A stretch of DNA of 64,000 nucleotides, from NCBI GenBank assembly GCA_902617375.1, contig CACMWI010000005.1, positions 22,556 to 86,555 on the forward strand, read 5' to 3'. Position 1 is the first letter of the stretch; each line of letters starts with the position of its first letter. Source of the stretch: an uncultured Alphaproteobacteria bacterium (GTDB taxonomy: Bacteria > Pseudomonadota > Alphaproteobacteria > Methylaequorales > Methylaequoraceae). The translations under genes and the position numbers were made by a program. Shown here one piece after another: positions 21,301 through 30,707 of the stretch. The notes under the pieces are model-generated. The model made no database searches. It was not told the origin of the DNA and saw only the letters and a program-made list of their open reading frames with translations.

Positions 21301-21936
21301 TCAATTCAATTCCAAGATTTTATGAGAACTCTTAATATGCAGATCTTTACTTGTAGTAATTATAATAGTTGATCCTAATTTGCTTAAAGTCTCCAATAAG
21401 TAGAAAATTTTTCTCTTAGACACCTCATCTAAGAAAGTTTCAGGTTGGTCAGCAATAATAATATTTGGATTGTTAATCAAAGCTCTCGCAATTACTACTT
21501 TTTGTTTCTGACTATTAGATAAATTTATAATTTTTTCGTTTTTAATGTCATCTAAGTCCAACCACTCTGAAATCTCATTCATTCGCTGAGCAAAACTTGT
21601 TTTTAGGTTTTGAATTTGACTTGCTAGTTCAATGTTCTGATAAACTGAAAAAAAGGGTATTAAATAATCGTTTTGAAGAATCACACCCATTTTTTTTCTA
21701 TTTTCAATAATCTTTTTTTTGGACTCCTCTGTGATTTTCTTACCATTTAAAAAAAGAGAACCTTTTGAAGGAAGTAACTTTAAATAAAATAATTTGAGTA
21801 ATAGAGATTTACCTGTTGAATTCGACCCCTTTATTACAAAAAAGTCTCCACGGCAGATTTTGAGGTTTATATTTTCTATTTTTTTTTTTTTAGAAAAAAT
21901 TGAGATATTATCCAAGAAAAAAATTTCGTTCATCAT
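21301..21936 (-). CDS. ftsE: FtsE, divergent with substituted catalytic residues
   Basis: This 211-residue ABC-type nucleotide-binding protein pairs with FtsX at the division site. Walker A is intact (GSNSTGKS, residues 37-44). The signature is LSNSQ (139-143) rather than LSGGQ. Walker B reads IIIADQ, so the catalytic Glu is Gln164. The switch His is replaced by Ser (TTSKD, Ser196). These are the positions usually changed to stop ATP hydrolysis. It shares one base with the lysA stop and lies just before ftsX, so the assignment rests on both context and fold. Confidence 0.88.
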   Translation of the reverse strand: MMNEIFFLDNISIFSKKKKIENINLKICRGDFFVIKGSNSTGKSLLLKLFYLKLLPSKGSLFLNGKKITEESKKKIIENRKKMGVILQNDYLIPFFSVYQNIELASQIQNLKTSFAQRMNEISEWLDLDDIKNEKIINLSNSQKQKVVIARALINNPNIIIADQPETFLDEVSKRKIFYLLETLSKLGSTIIITTSKDLHIKSSHKILELN

Positions 21937-23165
21937 TAATTGTTTGAAAGAATAAATTTCTTTTTTTTAATAAATATTTCTTTAGCTGGCTCTCTCAAAT
22001 TATATTTTGATGCCATACAAGAACTATATGCTCCAGTCGAGCATATTACAACTAAATCGTCTGAATTTAATCTATGAATTTTCATTTTTTTAATAAAAAT
22101 GTCACTTGTCTCGCATATGGGGCCCACAACATCGTAACTTTTCAGATTAGTTTGCTTTTTTTTTTTTACTGGAATAATTTTATGTTCAGCTCCATACAAA
22201 GCTGGTCTGATAAGATTATCCATACCAGCATCTATAATGACAAAATCTTTATTTTCTCCTGATTTTGTTCTTATTACTCTAGACAAGATTATTCCAGAAG
22301 ATCCCACTAAATATCTTCCTGGCTCAATAATTATTTCTAAATCTAAATCTGCAAATAATTCATCTATTACTTTTGCATAAGATTTAATATCTAAAATTTT
22401 ATTATTGTCGTTGTATTTTATTCCGATACCTCCTCCTAAATCTAACGAAGATACCTTAAAACCCTCTCTCTTAAGCTTTAATATTTGGAGTTTAATTTTT
22501 TTAAATGCTTTATAAAAAGGTTCTAGAAGTACGATTTGAGAACCAATGTGCATGGACAAACCATTGATTTTAATAAATTTATTACTTTTATACTTTTTAA
22601 AAATCTTGAAGACTTTTGTATCTGAAATACCAAATTTATCTTCAGAACGACCAGTTGATATTTTTTCATGTGTCTTTGCATCCACATCAGGATTTACTCT
22701 TAAGCATATATTTATAGTTCTATTAAGTCTTTGGCATATGATTGCAATTTCATCTAATTCTTCAATACTCTCAACATTGATTTGTTTAATATTTTTTTTT
22801 ATAGCTATTTCAATTTCTTTATTGGTTTTTCCTACTCCGGAAAAAACAATTTTTTGACTATCAACTCCATTTTTTAAAGATTTTTGTAATTCACCATTAG
22901 AAACAACATCTATTCCACATCCAAGGTTAGACAAAATTTTAATAATGTTACTATTGAAATTTGCCTTTAGAGCATAACAAATTAGAGGCTTAACTTTTTT
23001 AAAAGCTTTTTTTAATTCTTCAAAATTGTGTTCAATTTGTGAAACTGAATAACAAAATAATGGTGTGTCAAATTTTCCCCCCAATTTTTCTAAAGGAATA
23101 TCTTCCAAAAAAAGTTTATTTTTATTGTAGTAAAGAAATTTGTTATATTCTGAAACTTTAATCAT
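21936..23165 (-). CDS. lysA: Diaminopimelate decarboxylase
   Basis: This PLP enzyme performs the last step of lysine synthesis. The PLP Lys is in ICYALKANFNSNI. GLSMHIGSQI, LDLGGGIGIKYN, IEPGRYLVGSSG and VVGPICETSDIF are conserved active-site segments. I chose ATG 23165 (409 aa), which starts MIKVSEYNKFLYY and overlaps the small lptM gene by 8 bp. A longer frame to 23192 has no better support. Confidence 0.95.
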   Translation of the reverse strand: MIKVSEYNKFLYYNKNKLFLEDIPLEKLGGKFDTPLFCYSVSQIEHNFEELKKAFKKVKPLICYALKANFNSNIIKILSNLGCGIDVVSNGELQKSLKNGVDSQKIVFSGVGKTNKEIEIAIKKNIKQINVESIEELDEIAIICQRLNRTINICLRVNPDVDAKTHEKISTGRSEDKFGISDTKVFKIFKKYKSNKFIKINGLSMHIGSQIVLLEPFYKAFKKIKLQILKLKREGFKVSSLDLGGGIGIKYNDNNKILDIKSYAKVIDELFADLDLEIIIEPGRYLVGSSGIILSRVIRTKSGENKDFVIIDAGMDNLIRPALYGAEHKIIPVKKKKQTNLKSYDVVGPICETSDIFIKKMKIHRLNSDDLVVICSTGAYSSCMASKYNLREPAKEIFIKKKKFILSNN

Positions 23166-23289
23166 TATTTGGATAGTTATTTGGGTAATCACTTCCAGGA
23201 TATCTTTCTAGACTAGATTTTTTACCACAAGATATAAAAGATGTTAAACAGAAAAAAATTGTTAATATAATAAAAGCTTTATTCTGCAT
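23158..23289 (-). CDS. lptM: LptM-like small lipoprotein (43 aa)
   Basis: This small gene lies between argH and lysA. It begins at ATG 23289, which forms TAATG with the argH stop, and ends at TAA 23158, inside lysA. The peptide starts MQNKAFIILTIFFCLTS and has the lipobox FISC followed by GKKSSLERYP. The CGKxxxLExP pattern after the lipidated Cys and the argH-lysA location match LptM (YifL), a lipoprotein that assists LptD maturation in E. coli. The tail is Asn/Pro/Tyr-rich. Confidence 0.8.
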   Translation of the reverse strand: MQNKAFIILTIFFCLTSFISCGKKSSLERYPGSDYPNNYPNND

Positions 23290-24677
23290 TAGATTTTTTT
23301 TTTGGCTCTTTTAATTGCTTTTAAAACTTGGTTAATATTCGTTCCACCATAAGAATTTTTACTCGAAACGGAGTTTTCTAGAGATACATAGTTAAATATG
23401 TCTTTGCTTATTTTAGGTTCTACAAGTTTAAATTCTTCCAACGATAACTCACTTAATTGTTTTTTTTTCTTTTCCGCCATCAACACAATCTTACCTGTTA
23501 TATTATGAGCTTCTCTAAAAGTGTAGTTTGTTTTTTTTACAATCCAATCAGCAAGATCTGTGGCAGTCATATAACCCTTTTTTGATAGATCATACATTTT
23601 AATCTTATTTATTTTTACTGAATCTATCATTTCATTAACTATGTCTAGTAATAAGTCAATAGTTCTGACGGCGTCAAATAATGGTTCCTTATCTTCTTGA
23701 AGATCCTTACTGTACCCACTCGGAAGCCCTTTTTGTATAATAAGCAGATTTAATAATGATGAATATATTCTCGCACATTTTGATCTAACAAGTTCAGCTG
23801 CATCTGGATTTTTTTTTTGTGGCATAATTGAGGATCCTGTACACAAGCTATCTGGAAATTTTAAAAACTCGTAGGCACTTCCTGACCATATTATGAAGTC
23901 CTCTGATATCCTTGAAAAATGCATACTTAAGATTGATAACAAACATAAGAACTCTATCACAAAATCTCTATCGGAAACACTATCTAAAGAATTTTCAGTC
24001 GGTTTTTTAAAGCCTAAGTTTTTTGCGAGGGCTTTCCTATCAATTTCATAAAAGTTTGTACCCGCCAATGCTCCGGATCCAAGAGGACACTCATCAATGT
24101 TTTCCAATAGCTGTTTTGCTCTTTTTTTGTCTCTCTCAAACATTTCAAAAAAAGATAATAGATAATGTGCGTATAGGACGGGTTGAGCATTTTGAGAATG
24201 TGTAAAACCTGGCATTATGACATTGAGATTAGACTCAGATTTTTTAATAATTGTTTTTTGAATTTTTTTTATCTTATCTATTACATTTTTTATTTTTTCT
24301 TTTGTCCATAACTTTACATCAGTGGCAACTTGATCGTTTCTCGATTTTCCAGTATGAAGTTTTCCGGCCAATCTTCCTACTTTTTTTCTAAGTGCCATTT
24401 CAATATTCATATGAATATCTTCATAATCATCGGAAAACTTAAATTTTTTTTTTTTTACTTCTAAGTTTATGTCATCCAATGCAACATTAATGTTTTTCAA
24501 CTCATTCGCACTCAGTATCTTTGCTTTAAATAATGATTTAGCGTATTGTTTATTTAATTTTATATCCTGATGAGCCAAGTTATAATCAAAACTTATTGAA
24601 TTATTAATTCTTTTTAAAATATCCGAAGAATCGTACTCGAATCTTCCTCCCCAAACTAAATTTGTCGTTTTTTTCAT
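23289..24677 (-). CDS. argH: Argininosuccinate lyase
   Basis: This 462-residue final enzyme of arginine synthesis has the fumarase-superfamily signature GSSIMPQKKNPDAAE with the flexible catalytic loop. VWGGRFEYDSS at the N-terminus, KLHTGKSRNDQVATD, PGFTHSQNAQPV and YLLSFFEMFERD are ArgH motifs. It is followed by lptM and lysA with one-base overlaps. Confidence 0.97.
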   Translation of the reverse strand: MKKTTNLVWGGRFEYDSSDILKRINNSISFDYNLAHQDIKLNKQYAKSLFKAKILSANELKNINVALDDINLEVKKKKFKFSDDYEDIHMNIEMALRKKVGRLAGKLHTGKSRNDQVATDVKLWTKEKIKNVIDKIKKIQKTIIKKSESNLNVIMPGFTHSQNAQPVLYAHYLLSFFEMFERDKKRAKQLLENIDECPLGSGALAGTNFYEIDRKALAKNLGFKKPTENSLDSVSDRDFVIEFLCLLSILSMHFSRISEDFIIWSGSAYEFLKFPDSLCTGSSIMPQKKNPDAAELVRSKCARIYSSLLNLLIIQKGLPSGYSKDLQEDKEPLFDAVRTIDLLLDIVNEMIDSVKINKIKMYDLSKKGYMTATDLADWIVKKTNYTFREAHNITGKIVLMAEKKKKQLSELSLEEFKLVEPKISKDIFNYVSLENSVSSKNSYGGTNINQVLKAIKRAKKKI

Positions 24678-24689
24678 CTATGTTATAAT
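24662..24689 (+). promoter_or_regulatory. Promoter predicting a leaderless tlpA-like mRNA
   Basis: TTGTCG (24662-24667), a 16-bp spacer and a perfect TATAAT (24684-24689) lie so close to the gene that the expected transcription start, 6-7 nt after the -10 box, falls on the ATG at 24696. No ribosome-binding site exists between them. Confidence 0.5.
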
Positions 24690-24695
24690 GTGCAC

Positions 24696-25205
24696 ATGAA
24701 GTACTTTATTTTTATTATATCTTTAGTTATCTCAAATTTATCTTATTCATATGAGAACAATCAACTATTATTACACAATCCAGCTAAAAAAATTAATTTT
24801 TTTGATTTAGAAACCTTAGATGGTAAAAAAGTTGAAGTTGCTGATAAATTAATAAAAAAAAAAATAATTTTAGTCAACTTTTGGGCTACCTGGTGTCCAC
24901 CATGTATCAAGGAGATTCCGGATCTATTAAATTTAAAAAAAAGATTTGAAAAGGACATTGAAATTATTTTTGTTTCAGTTGATGCAAATCCCACAAAAGT
25001 TGTGCCTAAATTCTTAAAAAACAATGAGTTAGAAAATTTTCAAACATACATTGATAAAAAACTTAACTTAACTAAAGAACTAGAAGTTAAAGTAATGCCA
25101 ACCACTTTAATTATCACTAAGGGGCCATATGAACTGTCAAGGGTAGAAGGTTACATTGATTGGTTAAACAAAGAGCTTCTCACTGAACTTGAAAAATTAT
25201 TATAA
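24696..25205 (+). CDS. TlpA-family thiol-disulfide oxidoreductase
   Basis: This 169-residue exported thioredoxin-fold protein has a signal peptide at about residues 1-16 (KYFIFIISLVISNLSYS). The redox motif is FWATWCPPCIKEIP, and a cis-Pro loop is seen in VKVMPTTLII. The WCPPC motif is that of TlpA/ResA-type periplasmic reductants, often used in cytochrome c or copper-centre assembly; the client here is unknown. I prefer ATG 24696 over an upstream GTG at 24690 because it begins the signal peptide cleanly. The 3' end overlaps convergent etfA by 6 bp. Confidence 0.88.
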   Translation: MKYFIFIISLVISNLSYSYENNQLLLHNPAKKINFFDLETLDGKKVEVADKLIKKKIILVNFWATWCPPCIKEIPDLLNLKKRFEKDIEIIFVSVDANPTKVVPKFLKNNELENFQTYIDKKLNLTKELEVKVMPTTLIITKGPYELSRVEGYIDWLNKELLTELEKLL

Positions 25206-26135
25206 TTTCTCCTCTAACTTTGGTAGAAGTTCAAAAAGATCACCAACTAGACCATAATCAGAAAAATTAAAAATTGGAGCTTCCTCATCCTTGTTAATAC
25301 AAGCTATAAATTTTGAATCTTTTATCCCAGCAATATGTTGGATTGCTCCAGAAATTCCAACAGCTATGTACAAATCTGGCGCCACTATTTTCCCTGTTTG
25401 ACCAACTTGCCAATCATTCGGAACAAAACCAGCATCAACAGCCGCTCTACTTGCGCCCATAGCAGCACCTAGTTTGTCTGCTATACCCTCTAATAGTCTA
25501 AAGTTTTCTCCATTTTGCATACCTCTTCCGCCTGAAATCACTATTTTAGCACTTGTTAATTCTGGGCGATCTGATTTAGATTTATCATAACTTACAAAAC
25601 TAACTGAGCTATTTGTATCGAGATTTACTGATAAGCTTTCGACGTCAACACTTGAGTTTAAAGCACATGGTTCAAAACATGTAGATCGAACAGTGATGAT
25701 TTTTATCTGATCACTAGACTTTACTTTTGCAATAGCATTACCTGCATAAATTGGTCTCTCAAAAGTATCGTCGCTAATAATTTTAGTAATATCAGATATC
25801 TGTTGAACATCCATAAGAGCTGACAGCCTTGGAGACATATTTTTTCCAAATGTACTCGATGGCGAAAGTATGTGTGTGTAATCAGAACCTTCAGCAAATT
25901 TTTGAATTGCATTGGATAAATTTTCAGCCAATGGATTTTTAAATAACTCATTATCTATCATGTAAATTTTTTTAAGATGGTCAGATTTTTTTAATTCGTT
26001 AATTACTGAATCTAGACCTTGTCCAAGAACTAATGCTTCAACTGAGTCACTTATTTCTTTAGCAGCAGTTATAGTTGAGAAACTGGATTGTTTTACAGTT
26101 TCGTTATCATGTTCAATTATTACTAAAACTTTCAT
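25200..26135 (-). CDS. etfA: Electron transfer flavoprotein subunit alpha
   Basis: This 311-residue FAD-binding subunit of ETF has the C-terminal FAD domain signatures [54 protein letters not shown] and [15 protein letters not shown] carries electrons from acyl-CoA dehydrogenases to ETF:quinone oxidoreductase. It is the last gene of the ccr-mcd operon, overlaps etfB by 4 bp, and so is a likely acceptor for methylsuccinyl-CoA dehydrogenase. Confidence 0.96.
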   Translation of the reverse strand: MKVLVIIEHDNETVKQSSFSTITAAKEISDSVEALVLGQGLDSVINELKKSDHLKKIYMIDNELFKNPLAENLSNAIQKFAEGSDYTHILSPSSTFGKNMSPRLSALMDVQQISDITKIISDDTFERPIYAGNAIAKVKSSDQIKIITVRSTCFEPCALNSSVDVESLSVNLDTNSSVSFVSYDKSKSDRPELTSAKIVISGGRGMQNGENFRLLEGIADKLGAAMGASRAAVDAGFVPNDWQVGQTGKIVAPDLYIAVGISGAIQHIAGIKDSKFIACINKDEEAPIFNFSDYGLVGDLFELLPKLEEKL

Positions 26136-26887
26136 AATACTTTTGCCTCGTTTTTAAGTTTATTAACAAGTGCTTCCACGTCATCAACCTTGATACCTGG
26201 TTTTCTCTCCGGAGGTTCATTTACCTCCAAAACTTGTAATCTATCTTTAATATCTATACCAAAGCTTCCAATTTCAAGAAGATCGATTTTTTTTTGTTTA
26301 GCTTTCATAATATTAGGTAAAGATGCATATCTAGGTTCATTTAAACGTAAATCTGTTGTTACAACACAAGGAATATTGACTTTTACAGTTTCTAACCCAC
26401 CATCAACCTCTCTTGTAACTTCGAGAGTGTTGTCATCATTCTTTTTTAATTCTGAGGCAAAGGTTGCTTGGGGAATATCTAATAAAGTGGCTACGATTTG
26501 ACCTGTTTGATTGCAATCATCGTCTATGGCTTGTTTACCTAATATTATGAGATCTGGCTTCTCTTTGTCAGAAACGGCTTTAATTATTTTTCCAACAGTA
26601 AGAGGTTCTAGCTGTTCTTTATCTGTTTTTACTAAAATACCTCTGTCACCACCCATTGCAAGTCCGGATCTAATTGTTTCTTGAGATTTGTCAGTTCCTA
26701 TTGATAGTATAACTATTTCTTGTATTTGACTTTTCTCTTTCATTCTTACTGCTTCCTCTACTGCGATCTCATCGAATGGATTCATAGACATCTTGACATT
26801 ATCCGTTTCTACTCCTGATTTATCAGATTTTACTCTTATTCTGACATTGTAATCGATAACTCTTTTTACACAAACTAATGCTTTCAT
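26132..26887 (-). CDS. etfB: Electron transfer flavoprotein subunit beta
   Basis: This 251-residue partner of EtfA starts MKALVCVKRVIDYNVRIRVK and has MNPFDEIAVEEAVRMKE, VGKIIKAVSDKEKPDLIILG and the recognition-loop region EPRYASLPNIMKAKQKKI. It lies 14 nt after the cobalamin adenosyltransferase gene in the ethylmalonyl-CoA operon. Confidence 0.96.
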   Translation of the reverse strand: MKALVCVKRVIDYNVRIRVKSDKSGVETDNVKMSMNPFDEIAVEEAVRMKEKSQIQEIVILSIGTDKSQETIRSGLAMGGDRGILVKTDKEQLEPLTVGKIIKAVSDKEKPDLIILGKQAIDDDCNQTGQIVATLLDIPQATFASELKKNDDNTLEVTREVDGGLETVKVNIPCVVTTDLRLNEPRYASLPNIMKAKQKKIDLLEIGSFGIDIKDRLQVLEVNEPPERKPGIKVDDVEALVNKLKNEAKVL

Positions 26888-26901
26888 AACTTTTTCCTTA
26901 A

Positions 26902-27450
26902 TTAATTTTTATTTGGAATCCAAAGTATATCACCATCTTTTTTATTCTCAAACCTAGCAGCTACAAAAAGAAAATCGGAAAGCCTATTTACATATTTAAT
27001 TATATCGGTGCTTACTTTTTCTTTGTCATTTAGTTCTATAATTGATCTTTCTGCTCTTCTGACATTTGATCTTGATAAATGAAGAAATGACGAAAGTTGA
27101 CTTCCACCAGGGAGAATAAAAGACTGTAACCTATCTAATTCCTTATTCATTTGGTCAATTTCATTTTCAAGAAAATTAATTTTATCGCTTGATATTGTGA
27201 CATGTCTTTTTGAATTTTCAGGAAAACACAAGTCGGCCCCTATATCAAAAAGATGATTTTGAATCTCAAGCAGTGTTTTTTTTAAATTTTTGTTGGATAA
27301 GAACACACATATTCCTAATGATGAGTTTGCCTCATCTATGTCACCGTATGCTTTTATTCTTATATCACTCTTCTGAACCCTTGAACCATCACCTAGACTT
27401 GTTAAACCTTTATCCCCTCCTCGAGTATAAATTTTATCAAGCTTAACCAA
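26902..27450 (-). CDS. PduO-type cob(I)alamin adenosyltransferase
   Basis: This 182-residue enzyme transfers adenosyl from ATP to cob(I)alamin, forming adenosylcobalamin. The ATP-binding N-terminus is IYTRGGDKGLTSLGDGSRV, followed by KAYGDIDEANSSLG and the LSRSNVRRAERSII helix of the PduO/MMAB family. It lies with ccr, mcd and ecm, so it very likely supplies the B12 cofactor of ethylmalonyl-CoA mutase. It has no fused domains. Confidence 0.92.
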   Translation of the reverse strand: MVKLDKIYTRGGDKGLTSLGDGSRVQKSDIRIKAYGDIDEANSSLGICVFLSNKNLKKTLLEIQNHLFDIGADLCFPENSKRHVTISSDKINFLENEIDQMNKELDRLQSFILPGGSQLSSFLHLSRSNVRRAERSIIELNDKEKVSTDIIKYVNRLSDFLFVAARFENKKDGDILWIPNKN

Positions 27451-27458
27451 TTTTTCTC

Positions 27459-27650
27459 CTAAGATTTCAAGAAAAGTGCGACCGTTAAAATAGTAAGTGT
27501 CACAAATTGTATCGCTACTCTGTACCTCATGAATAAGTTGATCTTGTTATTTTCTTCATTAGATCTAGCTGTATGAAACAGTCCAATCAAAAGTACAAGA
27601 AATGTTGTGATTAGACATATTACGATTATGAAGTTTAGGAAAGATTCCAT
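27459..27650 (-). CDS. HIG1-domain twin-transmembrane protein
   Basis: This 63-residue protein has two hydrophobic helices (about 5-25 and 45-62) joined by a polar loop (HTARSNEENNKINLFMRYRVA). RYRVAIQF in the second half resembles the HIG1 domain of respiratory-complex-associated proteins. It shares one base with the mcd stop and is 8 nt before the adenosyltransferase gene. Its place in an operon with ETF suggests an inner-membrane role tied to electron transfer, but this is inference. Confidence 0.75.
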   Translation of the reverse strand: MESFLNFIIVICLITTFLVLLIGLFHTARSNEENNKINLFMRYRVAIQFVTLTILTVALFLKS

Positions 27651-29335
27651 TATCTGGCTAAAAGACCTTTTACAACAATTTGAGCCTGAATTTCAGCAGC
27701 CCCTTCAAAAATATTAAGGATTCTTGAATCGCATAAGACCCTACTGATGGGGTACTCTAGTGCATAACCGTTTCCACCATGAATTTGAAGAGCACTGTCT
27801 GCATTGCTCCAAGCAACTCTGGCAGCAAGAAGTTTGGCCATACCTGCCTCAATGTCACATCTAACATCATTATCTTTTTCTCTGGCTGAAAATAAAGTTA
27901 TCTGTCGAGCAACAGTTGTCTCCATCGCCATCCAGGCTAGCTTATTGAATATTCTAGGGAATTTAAGTATTTGTTTGCCGAATTGACTTCTATCTTTCGC
28001 GTATTGCAAACCCAACTCGAGAGCGTTTTGTGCAACACCCACAGCTCTTGCGGCTGTCTGAATTCTAGCAGATTCAAAGGTTTCCATGAGTTGTTTAAAT
28101 CCATTACCTTCTTGTTCACCTAAAAGATTTTTCTTGCTTACTTTTATATCTTCAAGAGCTATCTCGTATTCCTTCATTCCTCTATAGCCTAGGACTTCGA
28201 TTTCACTTCCTGACATTCCTTCCATAGGAAAAGGTTTTTCACAATTCCCTCTCGGTTTCTCCACCAAAAACATGCTGAGACCTTTGTAGCCTTTTTGGTT
28301 CATATCTGTTCTAGCAAGGACTGTCATCAAATCTGATCTTGCACCGTGGGTTATCCAAGTTTTGTTTCCATTTATGATGTAATCATCTCCTTGAGGCTGC
28401 GCTCTGGTTGAAAGACTACCTAAATCTGATCCAGTGTTTGGTTCAGTAAAGACTGCGGTTGTCAAAATATTACCTGAGGCAATTTCAGGTAGATATTTTT
28501 TTTTCTGTTCTTCGGTACCACCCAATCTTATTAGTTCACCTGCGATCTCTGCGCGAGTACCTAAAGATCCCGCGGCTAAAAAACCTCTCGAAAGTTCTTC
28601 TGTTACAACGCACATTGCAACTTTACCCATACCTAATCCGCCGTAACTTTCGGGTATTGCGATACTAAATACACCTAGCTCGGCCATTTTTTTTAGAACA
28701 TCGTCTGGAATCAGAGCATCCTTTAAGTGCCATTCATTGGCATGAGGTAAAATTTCTTCCTCTGTAAATTTTTTAAACTGATCTTGGATCATATCAAGAG
28801 TTTCATCGTTAAGTCCCAGACTAGGAAATATTTCTTTATCAAGTGAATCAACTATTATCGTTTTGATTTTATCAGAGAGGCCTATGTCTATTATGTCTTT
28901 CACCGATTCGTCATTCATAAATTCAAAATCGGTTTCGTCTAGATGAAGATCGGACGGTCTCACCATTTCAGATTGACTCATCATTATACCGTTTCTCATT
29001 TGAGTTAAATATTCAGCGAAGGCGAACAATGTTACAGCAGCATCTATCTCTGAGGATTTATCTTCGTCATTAAGACGGATAAACCAATTAAGTGTTTCTC
29101 TTAGTCCTATTCTATATGTGTCAAACCATGCAAAACCATGTGTTTTAGATTGATTTAATTCTAATAACTGGTTATCAATTCTATTGTCTTTAGTTAGAGC
29201 AGATTTGAATGCTTCTTTAGATTTGTTGGAAATCGTTTCAAGTTTATTGAGAATATCTTTTAATGTTGCAGTGTTAGACAGAAGATATTTTTTTAAACTA
29301 ATTGTTTCTGAATTTATGTTAAATGAACTATCCAT
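27650..29335 (-). CDS. mcd: Methylsuccinyl-CoA dehydrogenase
   Basis: This 561-residue acyl-CoA dehydrogenase is about 170 residues longer than ordinary family members. The N-terminal helical extension (about 1-165) is characteristic of methylsuccinyl-CoA dehydrogenase, which oxidises (2S)-methylsuccinyl-CoA to mesaconyl-CoA. The FAD-binding core has FTEPNTGSDLGSLSTRA, KTWITHGARSDLM and RSQFGKQI; the C-terminal catalytic region ends IFEGAAEIQAQIVVKGLLAR. It follows ccr by 42 nt, with etfBA downstream to take its electrons. Confidence 0.92.
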   Translation of the reverse strand: MDSSFNINSETISLKKYLLSNTATLKDILNKLETISNKSKEAFKSALTKDNRIDNQLLELNQSKTHGFAWFDTYRIGLRETLNWFIRLNDEDKSSEIDAAVTLFAFAEYLTQMRNGIMMSQSEMVRPSDLHLDETDFEFMNDESVKDIIDIGLSDKIKTIIVDSLDKEIFPSLGLNDETLDMIQDQFKKFTEEEILPHANEWHLKDALIPDDVLKKMAELGVFSIAIPESYGGLGMGKVAMCVVTEELSRGFLAAGSLGTRAEIAGELIRLGGTEEQKKKYLPEIASGNILTTAVFTEPNTGSDLGSLSTRAQPQGDDYIINGNKTWITHGARSDLMTVLARTDMNQKGYKGLSMFLVEKPRGNCEKPFPMEGMSGSEIEVLGYRGMKEYEIALEDIKVSKKNLLGEQEGNGFKQLMETFESARIQTAARAVGVAQNALELGLQYAKDRSQFGKQILKFPRIFNKLAWMAMETTVARQITLFSAREKDNDVRCDIEAGMAKLLAARVAWSNADSALQIHGGNGYALEYPISRVLCDSRILNIFEGAAEIQAQIVVKGLLAR

Positions 29336-29377
29336 GATCTTAATATTTAATTATTATTATTGCTTATTCAAGTATAT

Positions 29378-30607
29378 TTATAATTCATTAAAGCTTTTCA
29401 TTCCAGTCTTTTTTGCTTGAACTAAAGCCGCCATATTTCCAGGAAGATGTTTATTGTTCATCATCTTCGTATGAGCCACCGGAATTTCGCTCCATTTGAA
29501 ACACTCAGACATCAAGGGTTTTATTAATTTATTAATCATCATGTCATTTGCTTGTTTAGCTTGAAATAAGTTTGCAAAATGACTTCCTTGAATTCTTTTT
29601 TGTCTCATCCAAACATAACGCGCATCCATTGTTAAATTATACCCTGATGTTCCAGCACAAATCACAACCATTCCTCCAGTCTTTACCAAATAACAGGAAA
29701 CTGGAAAGGTTGATTCTCCTGGATGTTCAAAAACTATATCTACATCTTTTTTTCCAGTGATTTCCCAAATGTCTTTACCTAAAACTCTGCAACTTTTTAT
29801 AAAATTAGAATATTCAGATTGATCTTTGACATCTGGAAGTTGTCCAAAACAATTATAATTTTTCCTGTTCAGCACTCCAACTGCACCAAGTTCTTTAACA
29901 AATGGAATTTTTTCATCATCTGAAATTATACCTATTGCGTTTGCACCGACTGCCTTACATATCTGTACCGCCATGCTTCCAATACCTCCAGAGGCGCCCC
30001 AAATCAAAACATTCATCCCAGGCTTTAAAGCGTGAGGTGGGTGGCCAAAAAGCATTCTGAAAGAAGTTGCTAATGTTAGAGTATAACAACCGCTTTCTTC
30101 CCACGACAGATGCTCAGGTTTTTTTAATAGTTGTCTTGACTGAACTGTCGTAAATTGTGCAAATGAACCGTCATTTGTTTCGTATCCCCATATCCTCTGA
30201 GATTTTGAATACATCGGCTCACCACCATTACATTCTTCATCGTCCCCGTCATCTCTATTACAATGAATAATGACTTCATCACCAACTTTCCATCTTTTTA
30301 CATTATCACCAACTGCCCAAACAATGCCAGATGCATCTGAACCCCCTATATGGTATCCTGTATCTTTTCCAATGACTGATATTGGGATACCTTGAGATGC
30401 CCAAACGTTGTTGTAATTAATTCCAACTGCCATTACCATTACAAGAACTTCGTCTTTACCAGGTTTCTGAACTGGCATCTTCTCAATTTTCATGGCGTCC
30501 TCAGGAAAACCTAATCTATCCTCTCTTATAACCCATGCATACATTTGTTCAGGCACTTCTCCCAGACTTGGAATTTCTCCAATCTCATAAATTTTCTTTG
30601 CAGTCAT
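29378..30607 (-). CDS. ccr: Crotonyl-CoA carboxylase/reductase
   Basis: This 409-residue zinc-free MDR-family enzyme reductively carboxylates crotonyl-CoA to ethylmalonyl-CoA with NADPH and CO2. It is the key step of the ethylmalonyl-CoA pathway. The nucleotide-binding motif is WGASGGIGSMAVQICKAVGA. GINYNNVWASQGIPIS, HIGGSDASGIVWAVGDNVK and VFEHPGESTFPVSCYLV are strongly Ccr-like. It heads a six-gene operon and is transcribed away from ecm. Confidence 0.95.
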   Translation of the reverse strand: MTAKKIYEIGEIPSLGEVPEQMYAWVIREDRLGFPEDAMKIEKMPVQKPGKDEVLVMVMAVGINYNNVWASQGIPISVIGKDTGYHIGGSDASGIVWAVGDNVKRWKVGDEVIIHCNRDDGDDEECNGGEPMYSKSQRIWGYETNDGSFAQFTTVQSRQLLKKPEHLSWEESGCYTLTLATSFRMLFGHPPHALKPGMNVLIWGASGGIGSMAVQICKAVGANAIGIISDDEKIPFVKELGAVGVLNRKNYNCFGQLPDVKDQSEYSNFIKSCRVLGKDIWEITGKKDVDIVFEHPGESTFPVSCYLVKTGGMVVICAGTSGYNLTMDARYVWMRQKRIQGSHFANLFQAKQANDMMINKLIKPLMSECFKWSEIPVAHTKMMNNKHLPGNMAALVQAKKTGMKSFNEL

Positions 30608-30707
30608 AACGGTTCCTATGATAATCTAAATTGATTTATACCACTAAAAATTAAAAAATAAATGAAATTTCTTGTTAGCTGTTAAAATTAATATTATTTA
30701 AGGAAAA

